A stretch of DNA of 64,000 bases from Vibrio sp. ED004. Lineage in GTDB: Bacteria; Pseudomonadota; Gammaproteobacteria; Enterobacterales; Vibrionaceae. This document shows, piece by piece, positions 10,193-19,022 of this stretch. The stretch's first letter is position 1. Every line of letters begins with the position of its first letter. Where the stretch lies: positions 1,550,001 to 1,614,000 of the forward strand of contig NZ_CP066149.1 of NCBI RefSeq assembly GCF_023206395.1, given 5' to 3'. The translations under genes and the position numbers were made by a program. The notes under the pieces are model-generated. The model did no database searches. It was given only the letters and a program-made list of their open reading frames with translations, and was not told the origin of the DNA.

Positions 10193-10732
10193 TTACACAC
10201 TCTCCTTAGAGTAAATGGGTGATGTTGGTAAAAAAAGTTCAGCCACAAGCATCGGTTTATGATTCATCCATAATCGAGAACGACGTGCGAGCAATCGCTC
10301 ATCGCCTGCGATAACCCAACCGACTTGCAGCGCATCTCGCTCCACGTTCTCAGCACTGAAAACGGTTAATCCAAGCGGGACATTACCTTGTTGAGAAAGG
10401 TCGGAATGCTGATCTTCTAGCGTGACTCGGGGAATCAAGGTTCGACCTAACACCCACGGTTCGCCATCACCCTTTAAAATCACTTTACGCAGTAAGCAAT
10501 CAAACGATGATAAAAGATGTTCCTCGTCTTGTTGTAGCCTTGAGCGTTCTACAACTTGATTATGAAGCAACTCAACAGACAGGTGCTGACAGCTCTTGCC
10601 CAACTTGCGGGAAAGAGAACCTTGCTCCATAAGCCACTCTTTGGTGGTTTCATTAGGAAAATCAAATGTTTCTGTACTTTGCCAATCTACATTCATTAAC
10701 GAATTAAGATACAGCGATATTGGCTGATTCAT
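10193..10732 (-). CDS. ubiC: Chorismate pyruvate-lyase
   Basis: UbiC splits chorismate into 4-hydroxybenzoate and pyruvate, the entry step of ubiquinone synthesis. The protein (179 aa from the ATG at 10732) has the family segments RKVILKGDGEPWVLGRTLIP and NVERDALQVGWVIAGDERLLARRS. A TTG four codons upstream is also open but lacks a better ribosome-binding site. Its stop abuts the ubiA start. It is divergent from the FliL-like gene. Confidence 0.92.
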   Translation of the reverse strand: MNQPISLYLNSLMNVDWQSTETFDFPNETTKEWLMEQGSLSRKLGKSCQHLSVELLHNQVVERSRLQQDEEHLLSSFDCLLRKVILKGDGEPWVLGRTLIPRVTLEDQHSDLSQQGNVPLGLTVFSAENVERDALQVGWVIAGDERLLARRSRLWMNHKPMLVAELFLPTSPIYSKESV

Positions 10733-10894
10733 ACTAGTATTCAATAGGTGACTTTACACGTACAATAAAGCTTCAACTTTCGAACAAAATTAAAGCGTTC
10801 TTCGAATTGTAAACGTATTTAGATTTAGAGCGCTCATTGTAACAAGACTAATGCGTTTCGAATATCGCGAATAAACTAAAGAAAAATCACAAAT

Positions 10895-11302
10895 ATGCAC
10901 AAACGTTATGTAGCCCAAATAATTCTTGCGATTACCCTACTCTTTTCAGCATCAAGTTTCGCTGAAGAGGAATCGGCACCCAAACTCGCCTACTTCACGC
11001 TAGAGCCAGACCTGACCACCAATTTTTATACTAAAGGTAAAAAACTGGGCTACATTCAGGTTCGCCTCGATATCATGGTCGCGAACAGCAATGACCTAGC
11101 TGCTATTGAGCATCACCAACCATTAATCCGCGATGCCGTGATTGAATTACTTGGTAAACAAAACGAAGAAACGATTAAATCTCTGTCTGGCCGTGAAGAT
11201 TTGAGAAAGACTTTGGTTGAACACCTCAACAAGATTCTGCTGCCTGAAACGGGCAAAACCCTAATCGCTGACTTACTGTTTACCAAGTACCTTTATCAGT
11301 AA
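10895..11302 (+). CDS. FliL-like flagellar basal body-associated protein, secreted form
   Basis: A 135-aa protein resembling FliL, the stator-associated flagellar protein. The conserved-type core runs KKLGYIQVRLDIMVANSNDLAAIEHHQPLIRDAVIELL and ends in LTKYLYQ-like LLFTKYLYQ. Unlike classical FliL, which is held by an N-terminal membrane helix, this one starts with what looks like a cleavable signal peptide (MHKRYVAQIILAITLLFSASSFA, then EEES). It stands alone, away from flagellar genes, so it is probably a periplasmic FliL paralog; its exact role is not evident. Confidence 0.75.
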   Translation: MHKRYVAQIILAITLLFSASSFAEEESAPKLAYFTLEPDLTTNFYTKGKKLGYIQVRLDIMVANSNDLAAIEHHQPLIRDAVIELLGKQNEETIKSLSGREDLRKTLVEHLNKILLPETGKTLIADLLFTKYLYQ

Positions 11303-11321
11303 TGATCTAAAAACGAATCCC

Positions 11322-11356
11322 AATAAAAAAGCGGCTCATCTGGCCGCTTTTTTTGT
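11322..11356 (+). terminator. Intrinsic terminator after the FliL-like gene
   Basis: AAAAAAGCGGC (11325-11335) pairs with GCCGCTTTTTT (11343-11353) over a seven-base loop, followed by T residues. The A-run also makes it usable by glpG from the other strand. Confidence 0.88.
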
Positions 11357-11383
11357 ATCTATCGATTCTCGCTAACTAACGCG

Positions 11384-12226
11384 CTAGCTTGTTGCCGATT
11401 TCGGCGCTTTCATTGAATCTACAAAGCCGATAATCACACCTGCGACCAAACCTGCTAAGTGAGCGGTATTAGCGATAGCCATAAACGGCTGCATATACCC
11501 AAGTACCAACCATACCAACATAAAGCCAACGATCTGTCTTGGGATACCCAAACCAAGTTGCGGTGCTTTGGCGCCAACTACCCATAGGTAACCAACCAAG
11601 GCATACACAACCCCAGATAAGCCACCGAAATTTGCACCTTCAACCCAATACTGACCCGCACCAGAAAGCGCAGAAGAGACAGCAAAGATCTGCAGTAACT
11701 TAAGACCGCCTAACTTTTTCTCAATATCTCCACCCAGCTGCCACCACCATAAGATGTTGAACGCGATGTGCATAACCGAGAAATGCAAAACAGCGTGACT
11801 GAGCCAACGCCACAATTGCCATTGCTGTCCATCAACCGCTGGGAAATGTAAGGCATTAAAAATCGCCTGCCCGAAACCTATCTGCTGCAGAGCAAAAATC
11901 ACCACACACACCAACATGATACTCAGTGTCACAGGGCCAGCTTTGGCTTTTATCATGCCTATGAAACTTGGCGTGTGATAATGAAAGTTACTCTTTCTGG
12001 TCTCAGCCATGTCCCAAGACGCCGCTTGATAACGCTTATGATTGGGTTCCGACAAGAAGCGATGGAGTTCAGCTTCGGTTTCAACCTGAAATTGACCATC
12101 AATAAGCCAAAGCGCAAAACGCCCTTCCCCCTCAGGAGACATCTGAATAGGGATCTGACGAGACGCCATATAATCAATAAATGCTTGAGCAAGACGTGGG
12201 TTGTCTAACACCATCAATCTAATCAT
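11384..12226 (-). CDS. glpG: Rhomboid intramembrane serine protease GlpG
   Basis: GlpG cuts membrane proteins within or near the lipid bilayer. The 280-aa protein has an N-terminal cytoplasmic domain (about residues 1-75), then six membrane helices. The catalytic Ser is in FGGLSGVVYALVGY near residue 205 and the catalytic His in NTAHLAGLVAGVIIG near 256. HFSVMHIAFNILWWWQLGG near 150 is the conserved helix with the oxyanion residues. AGGAAG precedes the ATG. It follows glpE, as in many gammaproteobacteria. Confidence 0.97.
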   Translation of the reverse strand: MIRLMVLDNPRLAQAFIDYMASRQIPIQMSPEGEGRFALWLIDGQFQVETEAELHRFLSEPNHKRYQAASWDMAETRKSNFHYHTPSFIGMIKAKAGPVTLSIMLVCVVIFALQQIGFGQAIFNALHFPAVDGQQWQLWRWLSHAVLHFSVMHIAFNILWWWQLGGDIEKKLGGLKLLQIFAVSSALSGAGQYWVEGANFGGLSGVVYALVGYLWVVGAKAPQLGLGIPRQIVGFMLVWLVLGYMQPFMAIANTAHLAGLVAGVIIGFVDSMKAPKSATS

Positions 12227-12275
12227 TGTTACTTCCTATTCATGCTATGAGAGATGCTTGGAGCGATAAAGGTAA

Positions 12276-12596
12276 TTAACCAGCAATCACGGGAAGTTCA
12301 GCACGGTGCCAAGCTTCGAAACCGCCATCTACACTATATACCTCTTCAAAGCCTTGGTTCACTAAATATTGTGCAGCACCTTGGCTACTAATACCGTGGT
12401 AACACATCACCAAGATAGGTTGTTCGAACCCAACCTCATCCATGAACGACACCATTGTATCGTTGGTAAGGTGGTAGGCTGTTTTTGAGTGCGCAACCGC
12501 AAAAGACTGCGGGTCGCGTATATCGACAAGTCGAGCATCACCTTGTTCAATGAGGGCTTGAGCGCCTTTAACGTCGATATGTTTAAACTGGTCCAT
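12276..12596 (-). CDS. glpE: Thiosulfate sulfurtransferase GlpE
   Basis: A single-domain rhodanese of 106 aa that moves sulfane sulfur from thiosulfate to acceptors such as cyanide or thioredoxin. The catalytic Cys lies in the loop [16 protein letters not shown] near residue 65; the loop length fits Glp[15 protein letters not shown] is the typical rhodanese N-terminal strand. It is in the same orientation as glpG with a 49-bp gap, so the two are likely co-transcribed. DnaA-box-like sequences lie upstream. Confidence 0.96.
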   Translation of the reverse strand: MDQFKHIDVKGAQALIEQGDARLVDIRDPQSFAVAHSKTAYHLTNDTMVSFMDEVGFEQPILVMCYHGISSQGAAQYLVNQGFEEVYSVDGGFEAWHRAELPVIAG

Positions 12597-12676
12597 GACT
12601 TTCTCTTTTTATACTGATTTACTTTGCTGCCATTGTAACCTATCCCAAGGCTAACAATCACATCCACTTAATAAGG

Positions 12677-12685
12677 TTATCCACC
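12677..12685 (+). promoter_or_regulatory. DnaA box, 8 of 9 match
   Basis: TTATCCACC differs from the consensus TTATCCACA only at the last base. Confidence 0.45.
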
Positions 12686-12706
12686 AGCGATCACTTTTAC
12701 ACCATT

Positions 12707-12715
12707 TGTGGATAA
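12707..12715 (-). promoter_or_regulatory. DnaA box, perfect
   Basis: TGTGGATAA on the plus strand is the exact reverse complement of TTATCCACA. Confidence 0.6.
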
Positions 12716-12884
12716 ATCTGTGAATTGCGTGAATAAAGTGCCTTTTTAAAAATAGATCCACAACATGTAGTAATGATCCTGATCTAACTGTGGGTTAACT
12801 AAAACATATCCCCACTCGAAAAACCCGTTCAAAGCCTTACTACACCCTGCTTTTAGACAGCTGACGAATAAACTTCTCACAGAG

Positions 12885-12893
12885 TTATCCACA
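12885..12893 (+). promoter_or_regulatory. DnaA box, perfect
   Basis: TTATCCACA, exact consensus, 170 bp from the previous perfect box and in the opposite orientation. Confidence 0.6.
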
Positions 12894-12940
12894 AAATCAT
12901 TTTGCAAATTTCGATCGCAAAACTTGAGAAATCGATCCAA

Positions 12941-12978
12941 AACAAAAAGGCCGAGATCTCTCGATCTCGGCCTTTTCA
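12941..12978 (-). terminator. Intrinsic terminator after rpoH
   Basis: A 14-bp perfect stem, AAAAGGCCGAGATC (12945-12958) with GATCTCGGCCTTTT (12963-12976), over a TCTC loop. The A-run on the plus strand gives the U-tail for minus-strand rpoH mRNA. Confidence 0.9.
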
Positions 12979-13038
12979 AAATTCAGTTATTTACTAGCTA
13001 CTATTTAGATACCAAATATTATTAGAAACTAAATGCTA

Positions 13039-13896
13039 TCAGAAATCACCAACGGCTTGTTTCAGTTTCTTCATCGCATTCTTTTCTAACTGGCGAACAC
13101 GCTCTGCAGAAATGCTGTAGGTATCCGCTAAGTCTTGTAGCGTTGCTTTGTTGTCATCTAACCAACGTGAGCGAACAATGTGTTGGCTACGTTCATCTAA
13201 GCTTGCTAGTGCTAGTCCTAGGCGATTATTGGTGTGTGACTCCCAGTTAGCCGCTTCAACCGTTTCAGCAACGTCTGATGCTTTGTCTTCTAGGTAGTAA
13301 ACTGGAGCAGTGTAAGCAGAACCGCCGTCGTCATCGTCCATAGGCGCTTCAAACGTCGCGTCTTGTGCCGCTAAACGAGATTCCATTTCACGAACTTCTG
13401 AAGGCTCAACACCTAGCTCACGAGCAACAGTCTCAACTTCACCGTTATTAAACCAACCTAAACGCTTTTTAGACTTACGAAGGTTAAAGAACAGTTTACG
13501 CTGCGCCTTAGTTGTCGCTATTTTAACGATGCGCCAGTTACGCAGCACGTATTCATGGATTTCAGCTTTGATCCAGTGAACTGCGAAAGAAACCAATCGA
13601 ACACCAACTTCTGGGTTGAAGCGCTTAACAGCCTTCATCAAGCCGATGTTACCTTCTTGGACGAGATCAGCCATTGGCAGCCCGTAGCCAGAGTAGCCTC
13701 TTGCAACGTGCACCACGAATCGTAAGTGAGAAAGGATCAAGCCTTTCGCAGCGTCTATCTCACCTTTGTAATGTAATCGCTCTGCAAGTCCACGTTCCTC
13801 TTCAGGCGTCAGCATTGGGTAGCTGTTTGCTGAGCGGATATAGCTATCTAAACTATCTTGTGTGACTAAAGCCATTTGATACGCTTGATTTGCCAT
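13039..13896 (-). CDS. rpoH: RNA polymerase heat-shock sigma factor RpoH (sigma-32)
   Basis: RpoH directs RNA polymerase to heat-shock promoters. From the ATG at 13896, which has a GAGGAA ribosome-binding site, it is 285 aa, matching the E. coli length (284). Region 2 is visible as [33 protein letters not shown], followed by [21 protein letters not shown], and the RpoH box as [17 protein letters not shown]. Region 4.2 ends the protein ([19 protein letters not shown]). The frame stays open 18 codons upstream, but that part is not conserved. It follows ftsYEX, as in E. coli. Confidence 0.97.
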   Translation of the reverse strand: MANQAYQMALVTQDSLDSYIRSANSYPMLTPEEERGLAERLHYKGEIDAAKGLILSHLRFVVHVARGYSGYGLPMADLVQEGNIGLMKAVKRFNPEVGVRLVSFAVHWIKAEIHEYVLRNWRIVKIATTKAQRKLFFNLRKSKKRLGWFNNGEVETVARELGVEPSEVREMESRLAAQDATFEAPMDDDDGGSAYTAPVYYLEDKASDVAETVEAANWESHTNNRLGLALASLDERSQHIVRSRWLDDNKATLQDLADTYSISAERVRQLEKNAMKKLKQAVGDF

Positions 13897-13991
13897 TCGG
13901 TTCCTCATCAATCTCTGATCTGGAGTAATACATCTATTAAAACCCGACAATCTTGAACCTAAAATGAACAGGTTTCAAGGAGGGGGAAGTA

Positions 13992-14019
13992 ATTATGCAT
14001 AATCAATTCGTCTATACAA
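13992..14019 (-). promoter_or_regulatory. Candidate rpoH promoter
   Basis: On the minus strand TTGTAT (14014-14019) and CATAAT (13992-13997) are 16 bp apart, about 95 bp before the rpoH ATG. The match is moderate. Confidence 0.4.
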
Positions 14020-14073
14020 GGCAAAAACTGGTTAAGAAGTGCCTATTTTTCGTCTAAATATGACTCTATTCAC

Positions 14074-15042
14074 CTAAACTGGTTCAATTTCTTTTAGGTG
14101 ACGCTGTACAGAAAGCTTCGCGGCCACACTACCAAGCAAGGTTCCGACGATCAAAAGCAGTAAAGATTCATCCCAGCTCAGGCCAATTAAGCGGAAGTGG
14201 CTGTCATACAGCTGAGCCAAATCATCCACGGCACTGTTCAGTAATACGGTAATCAATGCCGTCATTACCCAAGCGCTAATCGAACCTAAAACACCAAACC
14301 ACATCCCAGCATAAAGGTATGGGCGAAGAATGTAGCTGTCGGTGGCACCAATCAGCTTCATGGTTTGAATCTCTTCTTTATGCGCCAACACATTAAATCG
14401 TAATGTATTGCCGATAATCAAAAATACTGCGCCTAGCATCAATACCGTTAAGGTAATCACGATGACGGCTGCTAGCGCTTTGATAGCGTCTAACCTGGCT
14501 AACCAGTCTTCGTCTAGGCGAACATCGGTGACGAGCTCTTGCTTTTTAACGGTGCCAGCAAGTTCTTTAATTTGAGTATCGCTGTGTACGCTTGGCGTAA
14601 TCACCAATACACCAGGTAGTGAATAGTCGTCTAGAATAGTCAGGGCATCTTCGAAACCAGAATACTGGCTGAGATCGGCAAGTCCTTGCTGCGGTGAAAT
14701 GTATTCTACCAACTCAACTTGCTCCCAACTTTCAATTTCATCCTTGAGCACCATTACTCTGGGCTCAGGAATGCCATCCTCTACATAAGCACTAATTTGT
14801 GACGGGCTTGTGACATCTTGCGCCACTTCACCCACGTTCTTGCCCAATAGGTACAAACACGCAGGCATCGCCAAAGCCATTGAGATCACCGCAAGGGTCA
14901 GCAAATTACCCAGCGGGCGCTGCCACATCTGCGAGAACGATGACTTAGCTTGTTTCCAATGCACAACAAAGAAGCCGTCACTTGAAGCGCGGCTTGCTGC
15001 TCGATTAGATTGAGGTTTCTTGATGCGCTTATTAGCGGCCAT
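14074..15042 (-). CDS. ftsX: Cell division protein FtsX
   Basis: FtsX is the membrane partner of the FtsE ATPase; the complex sits at the divisome and activates septal peptidoglycan hydrolases through EnvC-type factors. The protein (322 aa from the ATG at 15042) has a basic cytoplasmic N-terminus, a membrane helix near residues 50-70, a periplasmic domain, and three C-terminal helices with the family segment FNVLAHKEEIQTMKLIGATDSYILRPYLY. It overlaps the ftsE end by 11 bp. A GTG five codons upstream is an alternative start. Confidence 0.96.
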   Translation of the reverse strand: MAANKRIKKPQSNRAASRASSDGFFVVHWKQAKSSFSQMWQRPLGNLLTLAVISMALAMPACLYLLGKNVGEVAQDVTSPSQISAYVEDGIPEPRVMVLKDEIESWEQVELVEYISPQQGLADLSQYSGFEDALTILDDYSLPGVLVITPSVHSDTQIKELAGTVKKQELVTDVRLDEDWLARLDAIKALAAVIVITLTVLMLGAVFLIIGNTLRFNVLAHKEEIQTMKLIGATDSYILRPYLYAGMWFGVLGSISAWVMTALITVLLNSAVDDLAQLYDSHFRLIGLSWDESLLLLIVGTLLGSVAAKLSVQRHLKEIEPV

Positions 15043-15706
15043 AGTCTTCAACCTCACTCAAAAAGCCTTGGTTTAATTCAAGATGACGATATTGAGGGCG
15101 AGTGTTCACTAACCCAATATCGTGCGTCGCTAGGATGATCGTCACACCGGCACGGTTAAACTCTTCAAACAGTCGCAACACACGGTTAGATAATTCGGGA
15201 TCTAGGTTACCGGTCGGCTCATCCGCTAAAAGTAGAGTTGGACGGTTTACCACGGCGCGAGCAATACCAACGCGTTGCTGTTCACCACCAGAAAGCTGGC
15301 TTGGTAAACAACGAGCTTTGTCGAGTAAGCCAGTTTTATCCAACGCAGCACTGACTCGGCGTTTTATTTCATTTTCAGAAATAGATTCAATACGCATAGG
15401 CAGAGCAACGTTATCGAAGATCGAACGATCCATCAGCAGGCGATGGTCTTGAAAGACAATCCCGATATTACGGCGTAAAAACGGGATGTCTTTGGCTGGG
15501 ATACGTGTGATGTCGTGATCGTTGAACCAGACACGTCCATCGGTTGGACGCTCTATCGCGCAGATCAACTTCAGCAAGGTACTTTTACCAGCACCGGAGT
15601 GCCCGCCTAAAAATGCCATCTCTCCACGTTTGAGGTGAAAGTCCACTTTTTGGAGCGCTTGGCGTCCGCCTCGGTAGGCTTTACTCACTTGCTGAAATTT
15701 GATCAC
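15032..15706 (-). CDS. ftsE: Cell division ATP-binding protein FtsE
   Basis: The ABC-type ATPase of the FtsEX complex. The 224-aa protein has Walker [15 protein letters not shown] near residue 34, signature [16 protein letters not shown] near 138, Walker [13 protein letters not shown] near 158 and the switch His in ATHD near 192. The start codon is GTG, preceded by GAGGAA and giving the conserved N-terminus [18 protein letters not shown]. It is the middle gene of ftsY-ftsE-ftsX. Confidence 0.98.
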   Translation of the reverse strand: MIKFQQVSKAYRGGRQALQKVDFHLKRGEMAFLGGHSGAGKSTLLKLICAIERPTDGRVWFNDHDITRIPAKDIPFLRRNIGIVFQDHRLLMDRSIFDNVALPMRIESISENEIKRRVSAALDKTGLLDKARCLPSQLSGGEQQRVGIARAVVNRPTLLLADEPTGNLDPELSNRVLRLFEEFNRAGVTIILATHDIGLVNTRPQYRHLELNQGFLSEVEDYGR

Positions 15707-15783
15707 CGAAAATTCCTCTTACGATCACTAATATCAAATTTAAAACGGTAGCAGGTTAAGGATAAACCACTTTGCTACTCGCG

Positions 15784-17046
15784 TTACTCTTCGCGGCTAA
15801 ATAGCGCTTCAATAAAGTCTTTTGACTCGAATGGACGTAAGTCGTCAATGCCTTCACCAACACCAATGTAACGAATTGGAATCTGGAACTGGTCTGCAAT
15901 TGAGAAAATCACACCACCTTTCGCCGTACCATCAAGTTTAGTTAGTGTAATACCCGTTACCGGTGCAACTTCACTGAATAGTTTTGCTTGGCTGATAGCG
16001 TTCTGACCAGTACCTGCATCAAGCGTTAGCATGATTTCGTGCGGTGCAGAGTCATCAATCTTCTTCATTACGCGAACAATCTTGCGTAACTCTTCCATTA
16101 GGTTGCTCTTGTTCTGCAAACGACCGGCTGTATCGGCAATCACTACGTCAACGCCACGTGCTTTTGCCGCTTCAATTGCATCGTAGATAACTGACGCACT
16201 GTCCGCACCTGTGTGCTGAGCGATAACAGGTACATCGTTACGCTGACCCCAAACCTGAAGTTGTTCAACAGCTGCAGCACGGAAGGTATCGCCCGCCGCT
16301 AGCATCACTTTCTTGCCTTCGTTTTGGAATTGTTTCGCCAGCTTACCGATAGTGGTTGTCTTACCTACACCGTTCACGCCAACCATTAAGATAACGTAAG
16401 GTGTTTTAGTCGTATCAACAACTAATGGCTGTTCCACTTGGCTTAGGATATCCGCCATCTCATCTTTGAGCAGACCATAAAGCGCTTCACCGTCTTTTAG
16501 GTCATTGCGAGATGCTTTTTCTGTCAGGTTTTCAATGATCTTAACTGTGGTATTCATACCCACGTCAGCGATCAGAAGCTGCTCTTCTAACTCTTCAAAC
16601 AGGTCTTCATCGATTTGCTTACCTTTGAACAGACCAAAGAAGCCAGCACCAATGTTTGCTTTAGTGCGGCTTAGGCTACGCTTAAGACGAGCAAAGAAGC
16701 TTTCTGTTGGCTTCTCTTGTACTTCTTCAACCTTAGCTTGAGGAGCAACGACTTCTTCCTGTTCTGCTTCTGCTTCTGCTTCTGCTTCTGCTGGGACAAG
16801 TTGCTGTTCTTGTTGAGCCTCTTCAAGCGCTTGCTCTGATTCAGCAAGCTCAGATTCAACTGACTCAGCTTCAGTTGATTTAATTACTTCAGCTTCAGAC
16901 GCGGCCTGTTCAGCCTCGACTTGTGATTCAACTTCAGTTTGATCTTCAACGTTTTCTACGTTCGCTTCATTCTGAGTTTTTGGGCTTTGTTCTTCTTCAC
17001 CAAAACCAAGCCACGATAATAATCCGCGCTTCTTTTTTTCCGTCAT
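15784..17046 (-). CDS. ftsY: Signal recognition particle receptor FtsY
   Basis: FtsY is the SRP receptor GTPase that docks ribosome-nascent chain complexes at the inner membrane. Residues 1-115 form an acidic, Glu/Ala-rich A domain containing an EAEAEAEAE run encoded by five perfect TTCTGC units (plus strand 16762-16791). The NG domain follows: GVNGVGKTTTIGKLA near residue 203, AAGDTFRAAAVEQL near 224, DTAGRLQNKSNLMEEL near 284 and TLTKLDGTAKGG near 367. Length 420 aa. First gene of ftsY-ftsE-ftsX and divergent from rsmD. Confidence 0.98.
   Translation of the reverse strand: MTEKKKRGLLSWLGFGEEEQSPKTQNEANVENVEDQTEVESQVEAEQAASEAEVIKSTEAESVESELAESEQALEEAQQEQQLVPAEAEAEAEAEQEEVVAPQAKVEEVQEKPTESFFARLKRSLSRTKANIGAGFFGLFKGKQIDEDLFEELEEQLLIADVGMNTTVKIIENLTEKASRNDLKDGEALYGLLKDEMADILSQVEQPLVVDTTKTPYVILMVGVNGVGKTTTIGKLAKQFQNEGKKVMLAAGDTFRAAAVEQLQVWGQRNDVPVIAQHTGADSASVIYDAIEAAKARGVDVVIADTAGRLQNKSNLMEELRKIVRVMKKIDDSAPHEIMLTLDAGTGQNAISQAKLFSEVAPVTGITLTKLDGTAKGGVIFSIADQFQIPIRYIGVGEGIDDLRPFESKDFIEALFSREE
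16762..16791. repeat. Five tandem TTCTGC units inside ftsY
   Basis: Five exact 6-bp units encode an Ala-Glu dipeptide repeat in the FtsY acidic domain. Unit number can change without shifting the frame, so it may vary between strains. Confidence 0.8.
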
Positions 17047-17276
17047 CCGAGGAGTTTCCTAGATCTACTAATTAACTGTATTGACTTAATGCACGTCGAC
17101 TCTTTGCTATTGTTATACAATACAAGCTTGTACAAACGAATAGTAAAGAAAAATGACAAAGCAGTGATAAGTTTGCTTTTAGCTTGATACACTTTGTCAT
17201 TGCAAATTTATTTAATACTCGAACCAACTTAAATTGGGCTCGGTATAGTATCACTTTATTAGCGGTCAAAAAATCT

Positions 17277-17879
17277 ATGGTAAGACGTCGCCAGCAAAAC
17301 ACATCACAAAAAAAGCCATCCGGTGGCTTTGTTCGAATTATTAGTGGCTCATGGAGAGGCAGAAAGCTACCTGTTCATGATTTAGAAGGCTTACGCCCAA
17401 CCATTGACCGAGTAAAAGAGACCCTCTTTAACTGGGTGGCACAAGATATCCCAAATTCGACCTGCTTAGACGTATTCGCAGGTTCTGGTGGTTTAGGTTT
17501 TGAAGCAGCTTCTCGCCAAGCAAAAATGGTGACGCTGCTCGAAATGAATCAAAAGGCCGCCAAGCAGCTTTCTGATAATGCTAAAGAGCTCAAAGCAGAC
17601 AACATCAGTGTAGTAAATACTGATGCTATCTCTTTTCTTAAGAAGCCAGGCACCCCTTACGATATGGTTTTCCTTGATCCTCCATTTCGTAAAGGCTTGT
17701 TAGCAGAGACAGTACAACTGCTTGAGAGCAATGGCTGGCTTGCAGATGACGCCATCATTTACGTTGAGACAGAGAAAGAGCTGAAACTCGAAGCGATGCC
17801 AGAAAACTGGGAATTGCATCGCGATAAGACCACCGGCCAGTCGAGCTACCGACTGTTTAATCGAATCACTGAAGAATAG
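17277..17879 (+). CDS. rsmD: 16S rRNA (guanine(966)-N(2))-methyltransferase
   Basis: RsmD methylates G966 of 16S rRNA during 30S assembly, with SAM as donor. From the ATG at 17277 the protein is 200 aa, near the E. coli length (198). Visible motifs: RIISGSWRGRKLPV near residue 20, RPTIDRVKETLFNW, the SAM loop DVFAGSGGLGFEAASR near 66, and the catalytic motif VFLDPPFRKGL near 132 (D/N-PP-F/Y). The frame is open upstream to 17184 but the extra residues are not conserved. Divergent from ftsY, as in E. coli. Confidence 0.96.
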   Translation: MVRRRQQNTSQKKPSGGFVRIISGSWRGRKLPVHDLEGLRPTIDRVKETLFNWVAQDIPNSTCLDVFAGSGGLGFEAASRQAKMVTLLEMNQKAAKQLSDNAKELKADNISVVNTDAISFLKKPGTPYDMVFLDPPFRKGLLAETVQLLESNGWLADDAIIYVETEKELKLEAMPENWELHRDKTTGQSSYRLFNRITEE

Positions 17880-17889
17880 GAGTTATTGA

Positions 17890-18156
17890 ATGAAGTTCTT
17901 GCTTCCACTAGCAAAAGCATCCATCGCCTTTGTTTGGTTTATCTTAATCGCCAATATTTTCTACCCGTTCCCGGGTAATGCGGCGATTGCGCTTTATATC
18001 ATGACCGCATTCTTGTTCTTCATGCACGGCTTACAGATGCTGATTTTTATCGGTGCTTTCGGCGATAAGATCGAGATGTCACGTTGGGAGAAATGGTCAA
18101 TATTGATTTTCGGAGTCTTTGCCCTACTCGATATCCGTCGTAAGCACATGATGTAA
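17890..18156 (+). CDS. yhhL: YhhL family membrane protein (DUF1145)
   Basis: An 88-aa protein with three hydrophobic segments, the pattern IANIFYPFPGNAAIALYIMTAF and a basic C-terminus LDIRRKHMM. This matches the DUF1145/YhhL family, which follows rsmD in E. coli. It lies 10 bp after rsmD and shares its terminator, so the two form one operon. Function unknown. Confidence 0.85.
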   Translation: MKFLLPLAKASIAFVWFILIANIFYPFPGNAAIALYIMTAFLFFMHGLQMLIFIGAFGDKIEMSRWEKWSILIFGVFALLDIRRKHMM

Positions 18157-18183
18157 TCGAAATAAAAACCGAAGACACAGATA

Positions 18184-18218
18184 CAAAAACGCCGCTCAGT
18201 AGAGCGGCGTTTTTTTAT
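18184..18218 (+). terminator. Intrinsic terminator after rsmD-yhhL
   Basis: ACGCCGCTC (18189-18197) pairs with GAGCGGCGT (18202-18210), followed by seven T residues; the A-run on the left lets yhgN use it on the minus strand. Confidence 0.92.
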
Positions 18219-18236
18219 TGAGTCATGATCGTAACA

Positions 18237-18821
18237 CTAGCCCATGTAGCCCTTCACACCATCTAAGAACATTTGAGTCGATAGCATAACAAGTAACAAG
18301 CCCATCAAGCGCTCGATGGCTTTAAGCCCTCTCTCACCCAATACTCGTAGGAAGAAACCATTAAACATCAGGATAAAGAAGGTAGCGCCCCAAGCCAGCA
18401 TCACAGCGGCAGAAAGCTCTAACATGTTGTCTGGATGCTGTGTCGATAGCAGAATCAGTGCAGCAATCACTGATGGGCCTGCAATCATAGGGATCGCCAT
18501 CGGCACAATAAACGGCTCTTCACCAGCCGCTAGGCCAGTAATGCTGCCTGCGCTTGGGAAAATCATCTTAATCGCGATGATAAATAGAATGATACCGCCA
18601 GAGATACTCAAGGTTTCAGGCTGTACATGCAGGAAGTTCATGATGCTTTGACCCGCAAACAAGAACAGCAACAAGATAACCAGTGCGAACATCAGCTCAC
18701 GAATCAGAACAATACGGCGACGCTTCGGGTCAATATGCTTAAGGATAGAGAGCACGATTGGCAGGTTGCCAAGCGGGTCCATGATAAGAAACAGCATGGT
18801 TGCTGCAGATAAAATTTCCAT
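18237..18821 (-). CDS. yhgN: YhgN family inner-membrane protein (MarC/UPF0056)
   Basis: A 194-aa protein with six hydrophobic segments. MDPLGNLPIVLSIL near residue 15 and ISGGIILFIIAIKMIFPS near 75 are hallmark MarC-family segments, and the sequence looks like the YhgN branch. Members are inner-membrane proteins of unclear function, sometimes linked to transport or stress. It is transcribed convergently with rsmD-yhhL and shares their terminator. Confidence 0.9.
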   Translation of the reverse strand: MEILSAATMLFLIMDPLGNLPIVLSILKHIDPKRRRIVLIRELMFALVILLLFLFAGQSIMNFLHVQPETLSISGGIILFIIAIKMIFPSAGSITGLAAGEEPFIVPMAIPMIAGPSVIAALILLSTQHPDNMLELSAAVMLAWGATFFILMFNGFFLRVLGERGLKAIERLMGLLLVMLSTQMFLDGVKGYMG

Positions 18822-19022
18822 AAGTTTGTCTCGAAAAGCGTAAGTGCGCGGAGTATAGCAGCCTCAACATTGATTTTCGAACGCAGTGATAAGCGGGTTA
18901 ACTTATGCTTTTAAAGGGGGATGTTATAAGACAGAAAATTGGCAAAAGTAGATTGAAAGGTAATGAAAAGAGTGGAGCCGAAACATGCACCCACTCTCTA
19001 TTAACGAACGAACCACTAAGAG

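Larger units (their letters stand above)
12597..12944. promoter_or_regulatory. AT-rich gap between rpoH and glpE with DnaA-box-like sites
   Basis: No gene is supported here; a 77-codon frame at 12746-12979 runs through the terminator and looks like chance. The gap holds perfect DnaA boxes at 12707-12715 and 12885-12893, an 8 of 9 match at 12677-12685 and a weaker one at 12789-12797. It must also contain the glpE promoter. Confidence 0.55.

Noticed and set aside
12746..12979. 77-codon minus-strand frame between rpoH and glpE
   Set aside because: It begins inside the rpoH terminator hairpin and has no ribosome-binding site.
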